The notes beneath the pieces are model-generated. The model made no database searches. It had not been told where the DNA came from and saw only the letters and a list, made by a program, of their open reading frames with translations. Made by a program: the position numbers and the translations under genes. From NCBI RefSeq assembly GCF_030282845.1, contig NZ_JASTWE010000034.1, forward strand, positions 1 to 42,314: 42,314 bases of DNA. Direction: 5' to 3'. The number at the start of each line of letters is the position of its first letter. Positions within the stretch are counted from its first letter, which is position 1. This stretch comes from Pseudodesulfovibrio pelocollis (GTDB lineage Bacteria; Desulfobacterota; Desulfovibrionia; Desulfovibrionales; Desulfovibrionaceae). This document shows positions 1 to 7,455 of this stretch, one piece after another.

Positions 1-35
1 TTCCCTCTCCCCTTCCCCCTGGCCGCCGGAGGCAT
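1..35 (-). repeat. GC-rich dispersed repeat, copy 1
   Basis: The reverse complement of this segment is identical over 35 bases to 23692-23726 and over 33 bases to 42278-42310. The shared core reads GCCTCCGGCGGCCAGGGGG followed by a purine-rich AAGGGGAGAGGGA tail. It lies just downstream of the TetR gene's stop and runs off the window edge, so the full unit cannot be seen here. Confidence 0.75.
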
Positions 36-44
36 GCCCCCCGC

Positions 45-617
45 TCAACTCAGGGAGTCGATAAGCGCGTCAACCAGGGGGAGGGTGAAGTCAAGGGCGT
101 CTTGAGCCGTGGTCTTTTCGTTGCGCAGGGCCAGGAGCAGGCCGGTGAGGTAGTAGGAGACAAAGGCCCGGGCCGCGAGGGCGTGATCCGCGTCGGGCCG
201 GATATCGCCCTGGCGCTTGGCGGCTTCGAGGAGCGCGACCACCTGGACGGAGAAGCGCCAGAACTGGTCCTCAAAGGGATCGCGCCACCCGCCCCCGGCG
301 CTGATGGCACCGAGAAGGATTTTGCGCGAGCTTAGGCGATGGCGGACAAAGAATGTGAAACGCTCACGCAGCAGGTGTGTCAGCTGGTCCCCGATACTGT
401 CATCGGGCAGGGAGGCAAAGGAATCGGTGGCCATGGTGATGAGGGCGCGCTCGTACACGGCCCGCTCCAGGCTCTCGCGATCCGGGAACAGTTCGCGGGC
501 CTGCCCGTCGCTCAGCCCCACCTGCCGGGCAAGGGGCTCAAGGGACACCCCATCCAGGTCGGCGTTGTGAAACTGGATGCATGCAGCGGCCAGCATTTGT
601 ACGCGCTTGTCTGCCAT
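45..617 (-). CDS. TetR/AcrR-family transcriptional regulator
   Basis: This 190-residue protein has the size and layout of a TetR repressor. Residues 1-60 hold a helix-turn-helix with the usual pattern (SLEPLARQVGLSDGQARELF), followed by an all-helical ligand/dimer domain. The ATG at 617 is preceded by a strong GGGAGGG ribosome site. The gene stands alone, 172 bp downstream of the permease gene's stop. The intergenic stretch holds inverted repeats (719-762) that are good candidates for its own operator. No adjacent efflux operon is visible on its other side because the window ends. The ligand and regulon cannot be inferred. Confidence 0.85.
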   Translation of the reverse strand: MADKRVQMLAAACIQFHNADLDGVSLEPLARQVGLSDGQARELFPDRESLERAVYERALITMATDSFASLPDDSIGDQLTHLLRERFTFFVRHRLSSRKILLGAISAGGGWRDPFEDQFWRFSVQVVALLEAAKRQGDIRPDADHALAARAFVSYYLTGLLLALRNEKTTAQDALDFTLPLVDALIDSLS

Positions 618-718
618 GGTCCCTCCCGAGTTATCCTCTTGGGCGACTGTCCGACGCGGCTTTGGCTGCGTCCATTATTATTCACTTGCCTGCGACTTGG
701 CACCACATGACGTGGAAC

Positions 719-762
719 ATAGTCGGCAATATTTTTTCACATATCCGACTATATGAATGTGA
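719..762. promoter_or_regulatory. Candidate operator upstream of the TetR gene
   Basis: ATAGTCGG at 719-726 and CCGACTAT at 745-752 form a perfect 8-bp inverted repeat with an 18-bp spacer. Overlapping it, TCACATAT (737-744) and ATATGAATGTGA (751-762) make a second, imperfect palindrome. Both lie in the AT-rich part of the gap about 100-145 bp upstream of the TetR start. Assignment to TetR autoregulation is inference from position and symmetry. Confidence 0.4.
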
Positions 763-789
763 TAGGCGTGTTTTTCCGGGATGTTGCAC

Positions 790-2013
790 TTAACTCTTGA
801 GCACGTCCAATATCTCGATGCGGGCGGCCTGCCAGGCAGGGTAGGCCCCTGCGGCCACGCCCAGCAGGCAGGACCCGGCCAGCGTCAGCGCGAGATTGGC
901 AGGGTCGATGACCAGGGGCAGGTCGGCCAGGGCGCTGCCCGCGCTGACCAGGACCAGGGTGGTTGTCACGCCCAGCGCCCCGCCGAGCCCGGCCATGAGT
1001 CCTGATTCAAAGAGGAACTGGCGCACGATATCGCGCCGTCTGCCGCCCACGGCCCGGCGGATGCCGATCTCGACCCGGCGCGAGCGGACCACCAGGATCA
1101 TGATGGACAGGATGCCCATGCCGCCCACGGCAAAGGAGATGGTCGAGGAGATGCCGCCCAGGGTGGTCATCAGGTCCAGGGCCTGACGTTGCAGTTGCAC
1201 GGTGTCCTTGGGCGACATGGTGCTGAAGTCGTCGTCCTGGCCCGGCGAGATGGTGTGACGTGCGCGCATTATGGCCGTGGCCGACTCGCCCACCGCGTCG
1301 AGGGAGGCCTCACTCGACAGGCGCAGATACACGCCGTTGACCCAGTTCTGGTTGCCCACCCGGCGCAGATAGGTGGTCAGCGGCATGAGCAGATATTCAT
1401 CCTGGTCATCGCCCGAGAGATCGCGCCCCTTGGCCTCCATGACCCCGAGCACGCGGAAGCTGGCCCGGAACAGGTAGACCGAAGCGCCCACCGCGTCCTC
1501 GGGCTTGCCGAAGAGGCGCGTGGCAATGGACTGGCCGAGCACGCAGACCTTGGCGTGGTCGCGGACCTCGGCCGCGTCGAAGAAGCGGCCATGCTCCGGG
1601 TGAAAGCTGCGGATGGACTGGTAGTTGGGCAGGGTGGCCAGGAGTCTGGCCGGTGCGGCCCGGCTCCCGGCGCGCACTTGCATGGTGGTGGACACGAACG
1701 GCGCGCCTTCGAGGACCGAGGGAACGCCGTGGATTACCGCCTCGGCGTCGGCCACGGTGAAGTTGCGGGCGATGTTCTGGACCGAGGCTGTGCCCGAGCG
1801 GCGAAAGCGCACGGACCCGGCCATGACTGCATAGAGGTTGGGCCCGAGCTTTTCGGTTTCGATCTCGGCCTGGCGGACCATGATCTGCGAGACGTGCTGC
1901 ACGCCGGTGAAGGCCAGGGCACCGAGAAAGACGCCGAGCATGGCCAGGATGGCCCGCCACTTGTGCGCGGCCAGCGAGGAAAGCGCGATGCGCAGGTTGA
2001 GGCTCGGGCTCAT
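790..2013 (-). CDS. MacB/FtsX-type ABC transporter permease
   Basis: The 407-residue protein has the MacB layout: an N-terminal membrane helix near residues 18-38 (WRAILAMLGVFLGALAF), a large extracytoplasmic MacB-PCD-like domain, then three C-terminal helices of an FtsX domain. Conserved family features are visible, such as RRVEIGIRRAVGGRRRDI after the second helix and the YPAWQAARI end. The ATG at 2013 overlaps the stop of the DUF3431 gene by 4 bp (ATGA), which fixes the start and implies translational coupling. Such permeases need an ATPase and often a periplasmic adaptor, but neither is encoded nearby, so this is an orphan subunit at the end of the lar operon. The substrate is unknown. 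Confidence 0.88.
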   Translation of the reverse strand: MSPSLNLRIALSSLAAHKWRAILAMLGVFLGALAFTGVQHVSQIMVRQAEIETEKLGPNLYAVMAGSVRFRRSGTASVQNIARNFTVADAEAVIHGVPSVLEGAPFVSTTMQVRAGSRAAPARLLATLPNYQSIRSFHPEHGRFFDAAEVRDHAKVCVLGQSIATRLFGKPEDAVGASVYLFRASFRVLGVMEAKGRDLSGDDQDEYLLMPLTTYLRRVGNQNWVNGVYLRLSSEASLDAVGESATAIMRARHTISPGQDDDFSTMSPKDTVQLQRQALDLMTTLGGISSTISFAVGGMGILSIMILVVRSRRVEIGIRRAVGGRRRDIVRQFLFESGLMAGLGGALGVTTTLVLVSAGSALADLPLVIDPANLALTLAGSCLLGVAAGAYPAWQAARIEILDVLKS

Positions 2014-2699
2014 GCGGACCTCCCCGTGGTGTCGGGATACGCCCGGTTCCAGGCGGTGTTGCCGTTGAAGATGAGGTGCCACAGCCGCTCAAAGGCGTGG
2101 CCCGTGTTGCCCGCATCGTCCGGGTCGGCCTCGAACAGGCGCAGGGCGTGCTCATAAAAAGCCAGGGGCCGGGTGCGGATGCGCTCGGCCGTGACCGCAA
2201 TGCAGCCGGTGGCCCCCCGGGCCACGATGCGCTCCGGCGCCTTGGCCGCGAAGAGCTCCTCGAACACCGCTCCCACCGGGATGTCGCGGCCCCAGCCTGC
2301 CCAGCGGCCACGGTTCTCAGGCTCGCGCAGATGGTGGGGGCGGCCGAGCCGGTCGCACTCGATGCGAAACCAGGCGAATCCGCGAAAGGGCGTCTGTCTG
2401 ACCACAACATCTTCAATCATGGACCGCAACTGCTCCACCGTGCCGCGCCCCTGCTCGTCGATGTGATCAAACGGGTCGCCCTGGAGAAAAACATTGACCG
2501 GCGCAAGAGCCTGGTAGTGGCGCACGATATGGGTCATCCAGGTATGTCCCTCGCGGCCGATGTTCGGCAGCGGGATAGCTCCAGCCGGGCCTTGGCCGCC
2601 CTTGTCGTACACAATGTAATCATAGCCCAGGCGTGCGGTCCAGGATACGTCTTCCCGATAGCGCGAGATGATCACCACGACCCGATCACTCGCGCTCAC
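2010..2699 (-). CDS. DUF3431-domain protein
   Basis: The protein of about 229 residues matches the DUF3431 pattern. It starts with a VVVIISRYREDVSW segment, followed by YDYIVYDKGG, LPNIGREGHTW and NVFLQGDPFDH. The biochemical role of the family is not established. I place the start at GTG 2699 because GGAGG lies five bases upstream; an upstream TTG at 2750 has no comparable site and would overlap larC by 65 bp. With GTG the overlap with larC is 14 bp. The 3' end overlaps the permease start by 4 bp, so larC, this gene and the permease are probably co-translated. The gene occupies the position where the missing LarC2 coding region would be expected. Confidence 0.8.
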   Translation of the reverse strand: MSASDRVVVIISRYREDVSWTARLGYDYIVYDKGGQGPAGAIPLPNIGREGHTWMTHIVRHYQALAPVNVFLQGDPFDHIDEQGRGTVEQLRSMIEDVVVRQTPFRGFAWFRIECDRLGRPHHLREPENRGRWAGWGRDIPVGAVFEELFAAKAPERIVARGATGCIAVTAERIRTRPLAFYEHALRLFEADPDDAGNTGHAFERLWHLIFNGNTAWNRAYPDTTGRSA

Positions 2700-3534
2700 G
2701 ATGCCCTCCGCAGGCTTGATGTCTACCTTCGATATGCGGTGCAACCGCAACGGGCTGGATCACGAAGGCGCGCACATAGGTGGGCTGCTCATCGCTGGAC
2801 CGCCCGCCCGAGCCGTAGCCCACGGCCAGGGTGGTGCCCAGGGGCATGGATCCGCATGAGTCAGCAACTGTCCGCAATATAGCCAGTCCGGTGGGCGTGG
2901 CCCGCTCCATGCCGCAGGCCGATCCAAAGGCGACAAGCCCCTTGGCAAGTTCCGCGCAAGCCGGTGCAGGAACTGGCATTGTTCCGTGCGCGCAGTGGAC
3001 GAATCCGCTGCCCAGATCTACCGGCGAGCAGCACACCGCAATGGCCCCCAGCGCGTCGAGCAGGAGCATGGCACCCGCAATGTCCACAATGGTATCCACA
3101 GCGCCGATTTCGTGGAAATGAATGGCGTCCAGGGTGGTGCCGTGGACCTTGGCCTCGGCCTGCCCGAGCAGGGTCACGGCCTTGACGCTCCGTTCGGCTG
3201 CCCGGCCTGACAGGCCGCTTGATTCGATGATGTGCACGAGGTCCGCATGGCGGCGAAGGGGCTGCTCCCGGGTCTGGATCACGTCCACTCGGCGGGTGTT
3301 CATACCGCCTACCAACACCTCGGACCAGCCCAGTTCGAACCCGTCGATGCCCAGCCGGGCCAGTTCCTCTTCCAGAAAGGCAGCGCCTGTGCCCGGCCCG
3401 TGCAGATCGTCGTGGGCACCCACCAGGGCGGCCAGAAGCATGTCGCCACTCACCCCGGTGGAGCAATCGAGATAGATCGTGTGCTCGTCCCTGGCCTGGC
3501 TCGGCCCGCGCCCTTGTTCGCCCTTGTACCGCAT
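2686..3534 (-). CDS. larC: LarC-like nickel insertion protein, LarC1 part only
   Basis: LarC inserts nickel into the pincer-nucleotide cofactor of lactate racemase-type (LarA) enzymes, using CTP. The 282-residue product carries the LarC1 (DUF111) landmarks in order: DCSTGVSGDMLLAAL, HFHEIGAVDTIVDI, SPVDLGSGFVHCAHGT and ERATPTGLAIL, ending near VGYGSGGR. Full LarC proteins are about 390-420 residues and continue into a LarC2 domain of roughly 130 residues. Here the chain stops about 35 residues after the GYGSGG motif, and the following DNA encodes DUF3431. The ATG overlaps the larB stop (TGATG). It may be a truncated gene, a LarC1-only version with LarC2 elsewhere, or a variant with altered function. 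Confidence 0.85.
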   Translation of the reverse strand: MRYKGEQGRGPSQARDEHTIYLDCSTGVSGDMLLAALVGAHDDLHGPGTGAAFLEEELARLGIDGFELGWSEVLVGGMNTRRVDVIQTREQPLRRHADLVHIIESSGLSGRAAERSVKAVTLLGQAEAKVHGTTLDAIHFHEIGAVDTIVDIAGAMLLLDALGAIAVCCSPVDLGSGFVHCAHGTMPVPAPACAELAKGLVAFGSACGMERATPTGLAILRTVADSCGSMPLGTTLAVGYGSGGRSSDEQPTYVRAFVIQPVAVAPHIEGRHQACGGHRERE

Positions 3535-4307
3535 CAGCGCCCGCCCTTGCCCGCAGGAGGCACCATGGTCGCTGCCGCACGCATGTTGATCTTGTGCGCC
3601 AGGAAACCCGCCCCGAAGCCGTTGTCGATGTTGACCACGGCCACACCCGGCGAGCAGGAGTTCATCATGGTCAGCAGGGCGGCCAGCCCCTGGAAGCTCG
3701 CGCCATAGCCCACGCTGGTGGGCACGGCAATGACCGGCGGCGCGACCACACCGGCCAAAACCGAGGGCAGCGCGCCCTCCATCCCGGCCACGGCGATGAT
3801 GGCCGTGGCGTCGGCCATCTCCTCCAGCACGGAAAAAAGCCGGTGAATGCCAGCCACGCCGCAGTCGTAATGTCGCTCCACCCGCGACCCCAGGTATTCG
3901 GCGGTGCCTGCCGCCTCCTCGGCCACAGGCAGGTCCGAGGTGCCTGCCGAGACCACGACGATCTTGCCGCACCCCCCTGACTCTGCTCCGCCCACGCGCA
4001 GCAGCCGTGACACCGGATCATAGTGCGCGCCCAGGCCGGACGGCAGGCCCTCATACTGTTCGCGCTCCGCCCTGGTGCCCAGCACGCGCCCGGCATGGGC
4101 CACGGTCGCCTCGAAGATGGCCGCCACCTGGGCCTGGGTCTTGCCCTCGCAGTAGACCACCTCCGGCCCGCCGGTGCGCAGCTGGCGATGCAGGTCGAGC
4201 TTGGCGCAGCCAGCGTCCACCACCAGGGAGGCCATGAGCAGCCCCTTGGCCTCGTCCCTGGACAGATCGCCAGCGGCAAAGGCGTCGAGCACGGCGTCCG
4301 GCTTCAT
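3534..4307 (-). CDS. larB: LarB, nicotinate-AD carboxylase/hydrolase (PurE-like)
   Basis: LarB carboxylates the pyridinium ring of nicotinic acid adenine dinucleotide and hydrolyses the phosphoanhydride, the first step of nickel-pincer nucleotide synthesis. The 257-residue protein has a LarB N-terminal region with EGKTQAQV, then a PurE-type fold with VSAGTSDLPVAEEA, VAGMEGALPSVLAG and the C-terminal NIDNGFGAG. Length is normal for the family (about 250). The ATG at 4307 has AGGAG eight bases upstream and overlaps the larE stop (ATGA). An in-frame GTG at 4316 is less likely. The tight larE-larB-larC overlaps argue for one transcript. Confidence 0.93.
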   Translation of the reverse strand: MKPDAVLDAFAAGDLSRDEAKGLLMASLVVDAGCAKLDLHRQLRTGGPEVVYCEGKTQAQVAAIFEATVAHAGRVLGTRAEREQYEGLPSGLGAHYDPVSRLLRVGGAESGGCGKIVVVSAGTSDLPVAEEAAGTAEYLGSRVERHYDCGVAGIHRLFSVLEEMADATAIIAVAGMEGALPSVLAGVVAPPVIAVPTSVGYGASFQGLAALLTMMNSCSPGVAVVNIDNGFGAGFLAHKINMRAAATMVPPAGKGGR

Positions 4308-5080
4308 GCCCCCCACTCCTTGTAGCGCACCGCCTCCAGGCCCACGGACCTGATCACGACGCTGAAAAGATCACCTTCTTGTTTCATGATTCCGGCGTAT
4401 TGTGCTGAATACTCCACGGTTGCCACCATATCATCATGACGGACGCGCAACGCCCGCACCCCGCGCCCGCGCCAAAAGGCTTCCAGGTGCTCCACCTTGG
4501 CCAGCCGCTCCCGGGTCAGGATCGTTCCCTGGCCCAGTCGCGTTGCCAGACAGCTTTCCGAGGGCGCATCCCAGTTGGGCAGCCCGGCCGCGCGGGCCAG
4601 CAGGCGCACCCCCTCCTTGGGGATTGCCAAGTCCTTGAGCGGCTGGAACACGCCATGCTCACGGACGGCGCGCAGGCCCGGCCGGGCCGGGTCGTCATCG
4701 TGGTTGGTGCCGTCCGCGATCACGCAGTCGTCACCCCAGCGCTCGCGCACCCGATCAAACAGGGCGAGCTTGCAGTGATAGCAGCGGTCCGGCCCGTTGC
4801 GCCGCACCTGATCATGATCGAGCATCCGCGCCGTGATGACCACCTGTTTGATCCCGATGTGCCGGGCCACGGCTTCGGCCCGCTCGAAGTCAGTCCGGGC
4901 GGTCAGTTCGCTGCGCACGGTCACGGCCACGGGCGGCCGATCATGAGCGCCGCCCGCCCACGCGGCCTGGGCAGCGGCGGCCACAAGACCGCTGTCCACA
5001 CCGCCCGACAGGGCGATCACCAGCTGATCGTCCGGGCCTGTTCGGTCGCGTATTGTCTGGACGAGTGTATTGAATTCCAT
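4304..5080 (-). CDS. larE: LarE, ATP-dependent sulfur transferase of pincer cofactor synthesis
   Basis: LarE adenylates and thiolates the carboxylates of pyridinium-3,5-biscarboxylate mononucleotide. The 258-residue protein has the PP-loop SGGVDS at 25-30. Three cysteines stand at family positions: C100 and C103 (CYHC) and C177 (SESCLATR). The Lactobacillus-type enzyme uses a single sacrificial cysteine at the last position. The three-cysteine version fits the [4Fe-4S]-dependent LarE type described for Thermotoga, which suits an anaerobe. It is the first gene of the coupled lar set, 66 bp after the deacetylase gene, with a GAGGTAGG ribosome site. No larA homologue lies in the window, so the client enzyme is elsewhere. 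Confidence 0.93.
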   Translation of the reverse strand: MEFNTLVQTIRDRTGPDDQLVIALSGGVDSGLVAAAAQAAWAGGAHDRPPVAVTVRSELTARTDFERAEAVARHIGIKQVVITARMLDHDQVRRNGPDRCYHCKLALFDRVRERWGDDCVIADGTNHDDDPARPGLRAVREHGVFQPLKDLAIPKEGVRLLARAAGLPNWDAPSESCLATRLGQGTILTRERLAKVEHLEAFWRGRGVRALRVRHDDMVATVEYSAQYAGIMKQEGDLFSVVIRSVGLEAVRYKEWGA

Positions 5081-5146
5081 ACGACAACCTACCTCACGTC
5101 GGGGCAGGCGGCAACTTCTTCCCGGGCACTCCCGGCTTGGGTGTAC

Positions 5147-6007
5147 TCACCCGGCCCGTAGCGTCAATTGGTCGAACCCGACAGGTTCGAGCCCCAGCCT
5201 GTCCAGGATCTCGCGCCAGTTGCCAGTGGTCAGCGAGGTAAAGTGCGCCTTCCACACGGGCGCGATGATGGTGGGGTCATACCAGCCCGCGATGGGCGGG
5301 TCCCCGGGTTCGATCAGGCCCGGTCGGCAGCACAGCTCGATGATCGCGTCGCTGTCCAGCGCATGGACCTCGTCTCTCAGCCAGGTTCTGAATGCGGACA
5401 GGCCGAAACCGCCTGCCGCCACATCCGGCCCCCACGCCCGCTCAGGCCAGCCCACGCCGATTGTTTTGCGGTCGAACATGCCGCACACGTTGAGAAATTT
5501 CATCCGCGTGGCGCTCAGGTCCAGCTGCGAGACCTCGGCGCACTTTTCGGGAGTGCGCAGCCAGCGGATGCCGTATTCCGAGGCCAGCTGACCGGCGATT
5601 TTCGTCAGGGTCGGCCAGGCGTGGACATTGGCCTGGCTCGACAGGTGCACGGGCCGCACCCCAAAGGCCAGCACCCGCTCGATCTGGGCGCGCCACTCGG
5701 CCTCCACATGCTCGTGTCTGACCAGACCCTGCGCATAGCGGGCAAAGAGCCGCGCGGCCGAACCGAGGAACGCGCCCCCCTCGTCCACCAGCGTGGCCCG
5801 ACCCTGCCAATGGCCCACGGGCCTTCCGCGCAGGATGTCGAGATGCACGCCCAGGCCAATCCCTGTCAGCCGGACCGCGCCCTCGACGTCCGCACCGTTG
5901 GCCACGATGCCCGCCGCAGTGACCAGCCCCTGGCGGGCAAGGCGCGCCGCCGCCCTGGCCACCGCCGGGTGTGCCCCGCAATCGTCAATGGTCATGACAA
6001 TCTTCAT
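5147..6007 (-). CDS. YdjC/ChbG/HpnK-family carbohydrate deacetylase
   Basis: The 286-residue protein belongs to the YdjC (ChbG/HpnK) family of metal-dependent deacetylases, which act on acetylated chitooligosaccharides or hopanoid-linked sugars. Visible motifs are the N-terminal MTIDDCG (metal-binding aspartates), LGVHLDI with the conserved histidine, and PVHLSSQANVHAWP in the middle. The ATG at 6007 is preferred; the upstream extension lacks family similarity and would run into the promoter region. It is divergent from the MarR gene across a 110-bp gap and lies 66 bp upstream of larE on the same strand, so it may be the first gene of the lar transcript. The substrate is not determinable. Confidence 0.85.
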   Translation of the reverse strand: MKIVMTIDDCGAHPAVARAAARLARQGLVTAAGIVANGADVEGAVRLTGIGLGVHLDILRGRPVGHWQGRATLVDEGGAFLGSAARLFARYAQGLVRHEHVEAEWRAQIERVLAFGVRPVHLSSQANVHAWPTLTKIAGQLASEYGIRWLRTPEKCAEVSQLDLSATRMKFLNVCGMFDRKTIGVGWPERAWGPDVAAGGFGLSAFRTWLRDEVHALDSDAIIELCCRPGLIEPGDPPIAGWYDPTIIAPVWKAHFTSLTTGNWREILDRLGLEPVGFDQLTLRAG

Positions 6008-6053
6008 CCGGCACACTAGCCATACCGCCCGTGCCCCGTAAAGCCTTTCCCCT

Positions 6054-6092
6054 GTTGACTTCCCCCGTGGCGCTATATAGCCTGCTATCAAC
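6054..6092. promoter_or_regulatory. Candidate MarR-gene promoter with palindromic operator
   Basis: TTGACT (6055-6060) is followed by TATAGC (6076-6081, 15-bp spacer) or TAGCCT (17-bp spacer). The -10 region is the perfect palindrome GCTATATAGC (6072-6081), and GTTGA (6054-6058) pairs with TCAAC (6088-6092) around it. A symmetric site on the -10 of a MarR gene, in a divergent gap, suits autorepression. The choice of hexamers is by eye. Confidence 0.45.
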
Positions 6093-6117
6093 AAGGGCCT
6101 GCAACACGGAGCCTGCC

Positions 6118-6591
6118 ATGCACTACGAACCGGACACCCTGTTCTTCACCCAGCTTTCCCGCTTTCAACGGTTGTATGCCCGCAGCCTGGCCGCGCGCCT
6201 GGCTCCACTGGGCGTTCACTCCGGATACCTCGGAGTGCTGCACTACCTGTGGCAGCGGGACGGGATCACCCAGAAGACCCTGCATGAACTGATGCCTGTC
6301 GAGCAGGCCACCCTCTCCAACACCCTCAAACGGATGGAGCGCGACGGACTGATCGCCAGGACCCCGGACCCTGACGACAAGCGGGCCCATGTCATCACCC
6401 TGACCCCGCGCGCCAACGCCCTCAAGCCCCAGGTGATGCAGGCCATCGGCGACCTCCGAGCCGCTGTCAACACCGGCTTGACCGTCAACGACCGCCGCTA
6501 CTTCCGCCGCATCATGCGCCAGATGACCGAGTCATTGGAAACGGACCAGGAAGACGCCCCGGTCCTGCTGCTGGACGAGGTCGGCCCCTGA
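6118..6591 (+). CDS. MarR-family transcriptional regulator
   Basis: The 157-residue protein has a winged helix typical of MarR. ITQKTLHELMPVEQATLSNTLKRMERDGLIAR is the recognition region (about residues 53-84), and DPDDKRAHVITLT is the wing with its DxRxxxxxLT-like pattern. The start at 6118 has GGAG seven bases upstream; an earlier in-frame start would place the coding region over the promoter palindrome. It is divergent from the YdjC-like deacetylase gene, which with the lar operon is its most likely target. The effector is unknown. Confidence 0.88.
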   Translation: MHYEPDTLFFTQLSRFQRLYARSLAARLAPLGVHSGYLGVLHYLWQRDGITQKTLHELMPVEQATLSNTLKRMERDGLIARTPDPDDKRAHVITLTPRANALKPQVMQAIGDLRAAVNTGLTVNDRRYFRRIMRQMTESLETDQEDAPVLLLDEVGP

Positions 6592-7126
6592 GAACAGTCC
6601 CGCGTGCGGTCTCCCGCAGGCTCCGGGACCTGACATCCCCCTCGATTGCCCGATCAGCAGCCTCCTGTACCGGGCCTCAAGGATGGCACGACCCTGAACA
6701 ACCACACACAGGGCATCAGGCTCAACCACAATGCACCGCAAGCCCGACACAGCCCCTCGCGCGCAGCACCTTTCTCCTCTGTCACCTGTTTCTGCAACGA
6801 ACCGCGCCAGCCCTAGCCGCGTTTCTGTTCCCTTTGAACACTGCCGTGGCAAGCACGTGCAAGGCACCAATTTTACAGCACTATTTTCTTTCACCGCTTG
6901 CTTGCCTTCAATACTTTTGCGCGACATTTTCTAGAGCTTACTGCGCATTTTTCCTGGGCAAATTCGCTTTTCATGACATTTTCCCATTATGTTTTCCGCT
7001 GGTTTCTGCTATAGACGTCCCTAACAATCCACAACGTCCCATAATGTCACGCCTTCGATCTTTCTGTGGAAAAACTCTAGAGTTTGCGTGACAGCGTTGT
7101 ACTTTGTTGACAATCTTTGACTGACT
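6592..7126. other. 535-bp AT-rich intergenic region with inverted repeats
   Basis: No convincing gene is visible. The first part carries a GTCCCG/CGGGAC hairpin (6597-6629) after the MarR gene. From about 6840 the base composition turns clearly AT-richer than the surroundings. GACATTTTC occurs at 6923-6931 and 6975-6983. CCATAATGTCAC at 7039-7050 is the exact reverse complement of GTGACATTATGG at 7158-7169. TTTGAC (7116-7121) pairs with GTCAAA (7129-7134). TTGACA at 7107-7112 could be a -35 but lacks a good -10. The region probably holds the promoter and operators of the downstream HTH gene. Confidence 0.5.
6597..6629 (+). terminator. Weak terminator-like hairpin after the MarR gene
   Basis: GTCCCG pairs with CGGGAC, and inside it GCGG pairs with CCGC, starting six bases after the MarR stop. 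There is no T-run, so intrinsic termination is uncertain. Confidence 0.3.
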
Positions 7127-7444
7127 GTGTCAAAGGATGAGCATCACGAATACGTCTGTGACATTATGGACAACAAAGACACCCTGAGGCCTCCGACCCT
7201 GCTCACGGTCCGCGAAGTGGCTGACCTGCTTCGGGTGCACCAGCGCACGGCGTACAGGCTGATCATTGACGGCCGCATCAAGGGCATCAAGATCGGCAGC
7301 CAGTGGCGGGTCGCAGAGTCGGCCCTGATGGAGTTCCTCAACGGGGGCTGGAGAGAATCGGCCGAGTCCCGGTCATCCAGCGAAGCCAAGTCGAAAGACG
7401 CGGCCAAAACAGGCCCAGAACAGCTAAAGCTTCCTTTGGACTAA
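7127..7444 (+). CDS. Excisionase-type helix-turn-helix DNA-binding protein
   Basis: The protein of about 105 residues carries the MerR-like HTH_17/excisionase domain: LLTVREVADLLRVHQRTAYRL, then IDGRIKGIKIGSQWRV and a short helix. The C-terminal 35 residues are polar and look unstructured. The start is uncertain. GTG 7127 gives the length stated, while ATG 7166 (MDNKDTL) begins just before the conserved domain; neither has a clear ribosome site. The TTTGAC/GTCAAA inverted repeat overlaps the GTG, which slightly favours 7166. It is followed 11 bp later by an unknown gene, so the two form a unit. No integrase or phage gene is near, so a role as a transcription factor is more likely than as an excisionase. 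Confidence 0.78.
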   Translation: MSKDEHHEYVCDIMDNKDTLRPPTLLTVREVADLLRVHQRTAYRLIIDGRIKGIKIGSQWRVAESALMEFLNGGWRESAESRSSSEAKSKDAAKTGPEQLKLPLD

Positions 7445-7455
7445 GGAGAGAGCGC

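Noticed and set aside
5175-5200. A GGTTCGAGCCCC motif resembling a tRNA T-arm
   Set aside because: It lies inside the deacetylase coding region and no acceptor or anticodon stem can be built around it. The same applies to GGTTCGAGTCC near 36069 in dnaN.
6532-6927. A 131-residue minus-strand frame across the AT-rich gap
   Set aside because: It lacks a ribosome site and family motifs, overlaps the MarR gene end, and its codon use does not resemble neighbouring genes.
7127-7444. The HTH protein as a phage excisionase
   Set aside because: No integrase, attachment site or phage gene lies in the window, and the domain is common in ordinary regulators.
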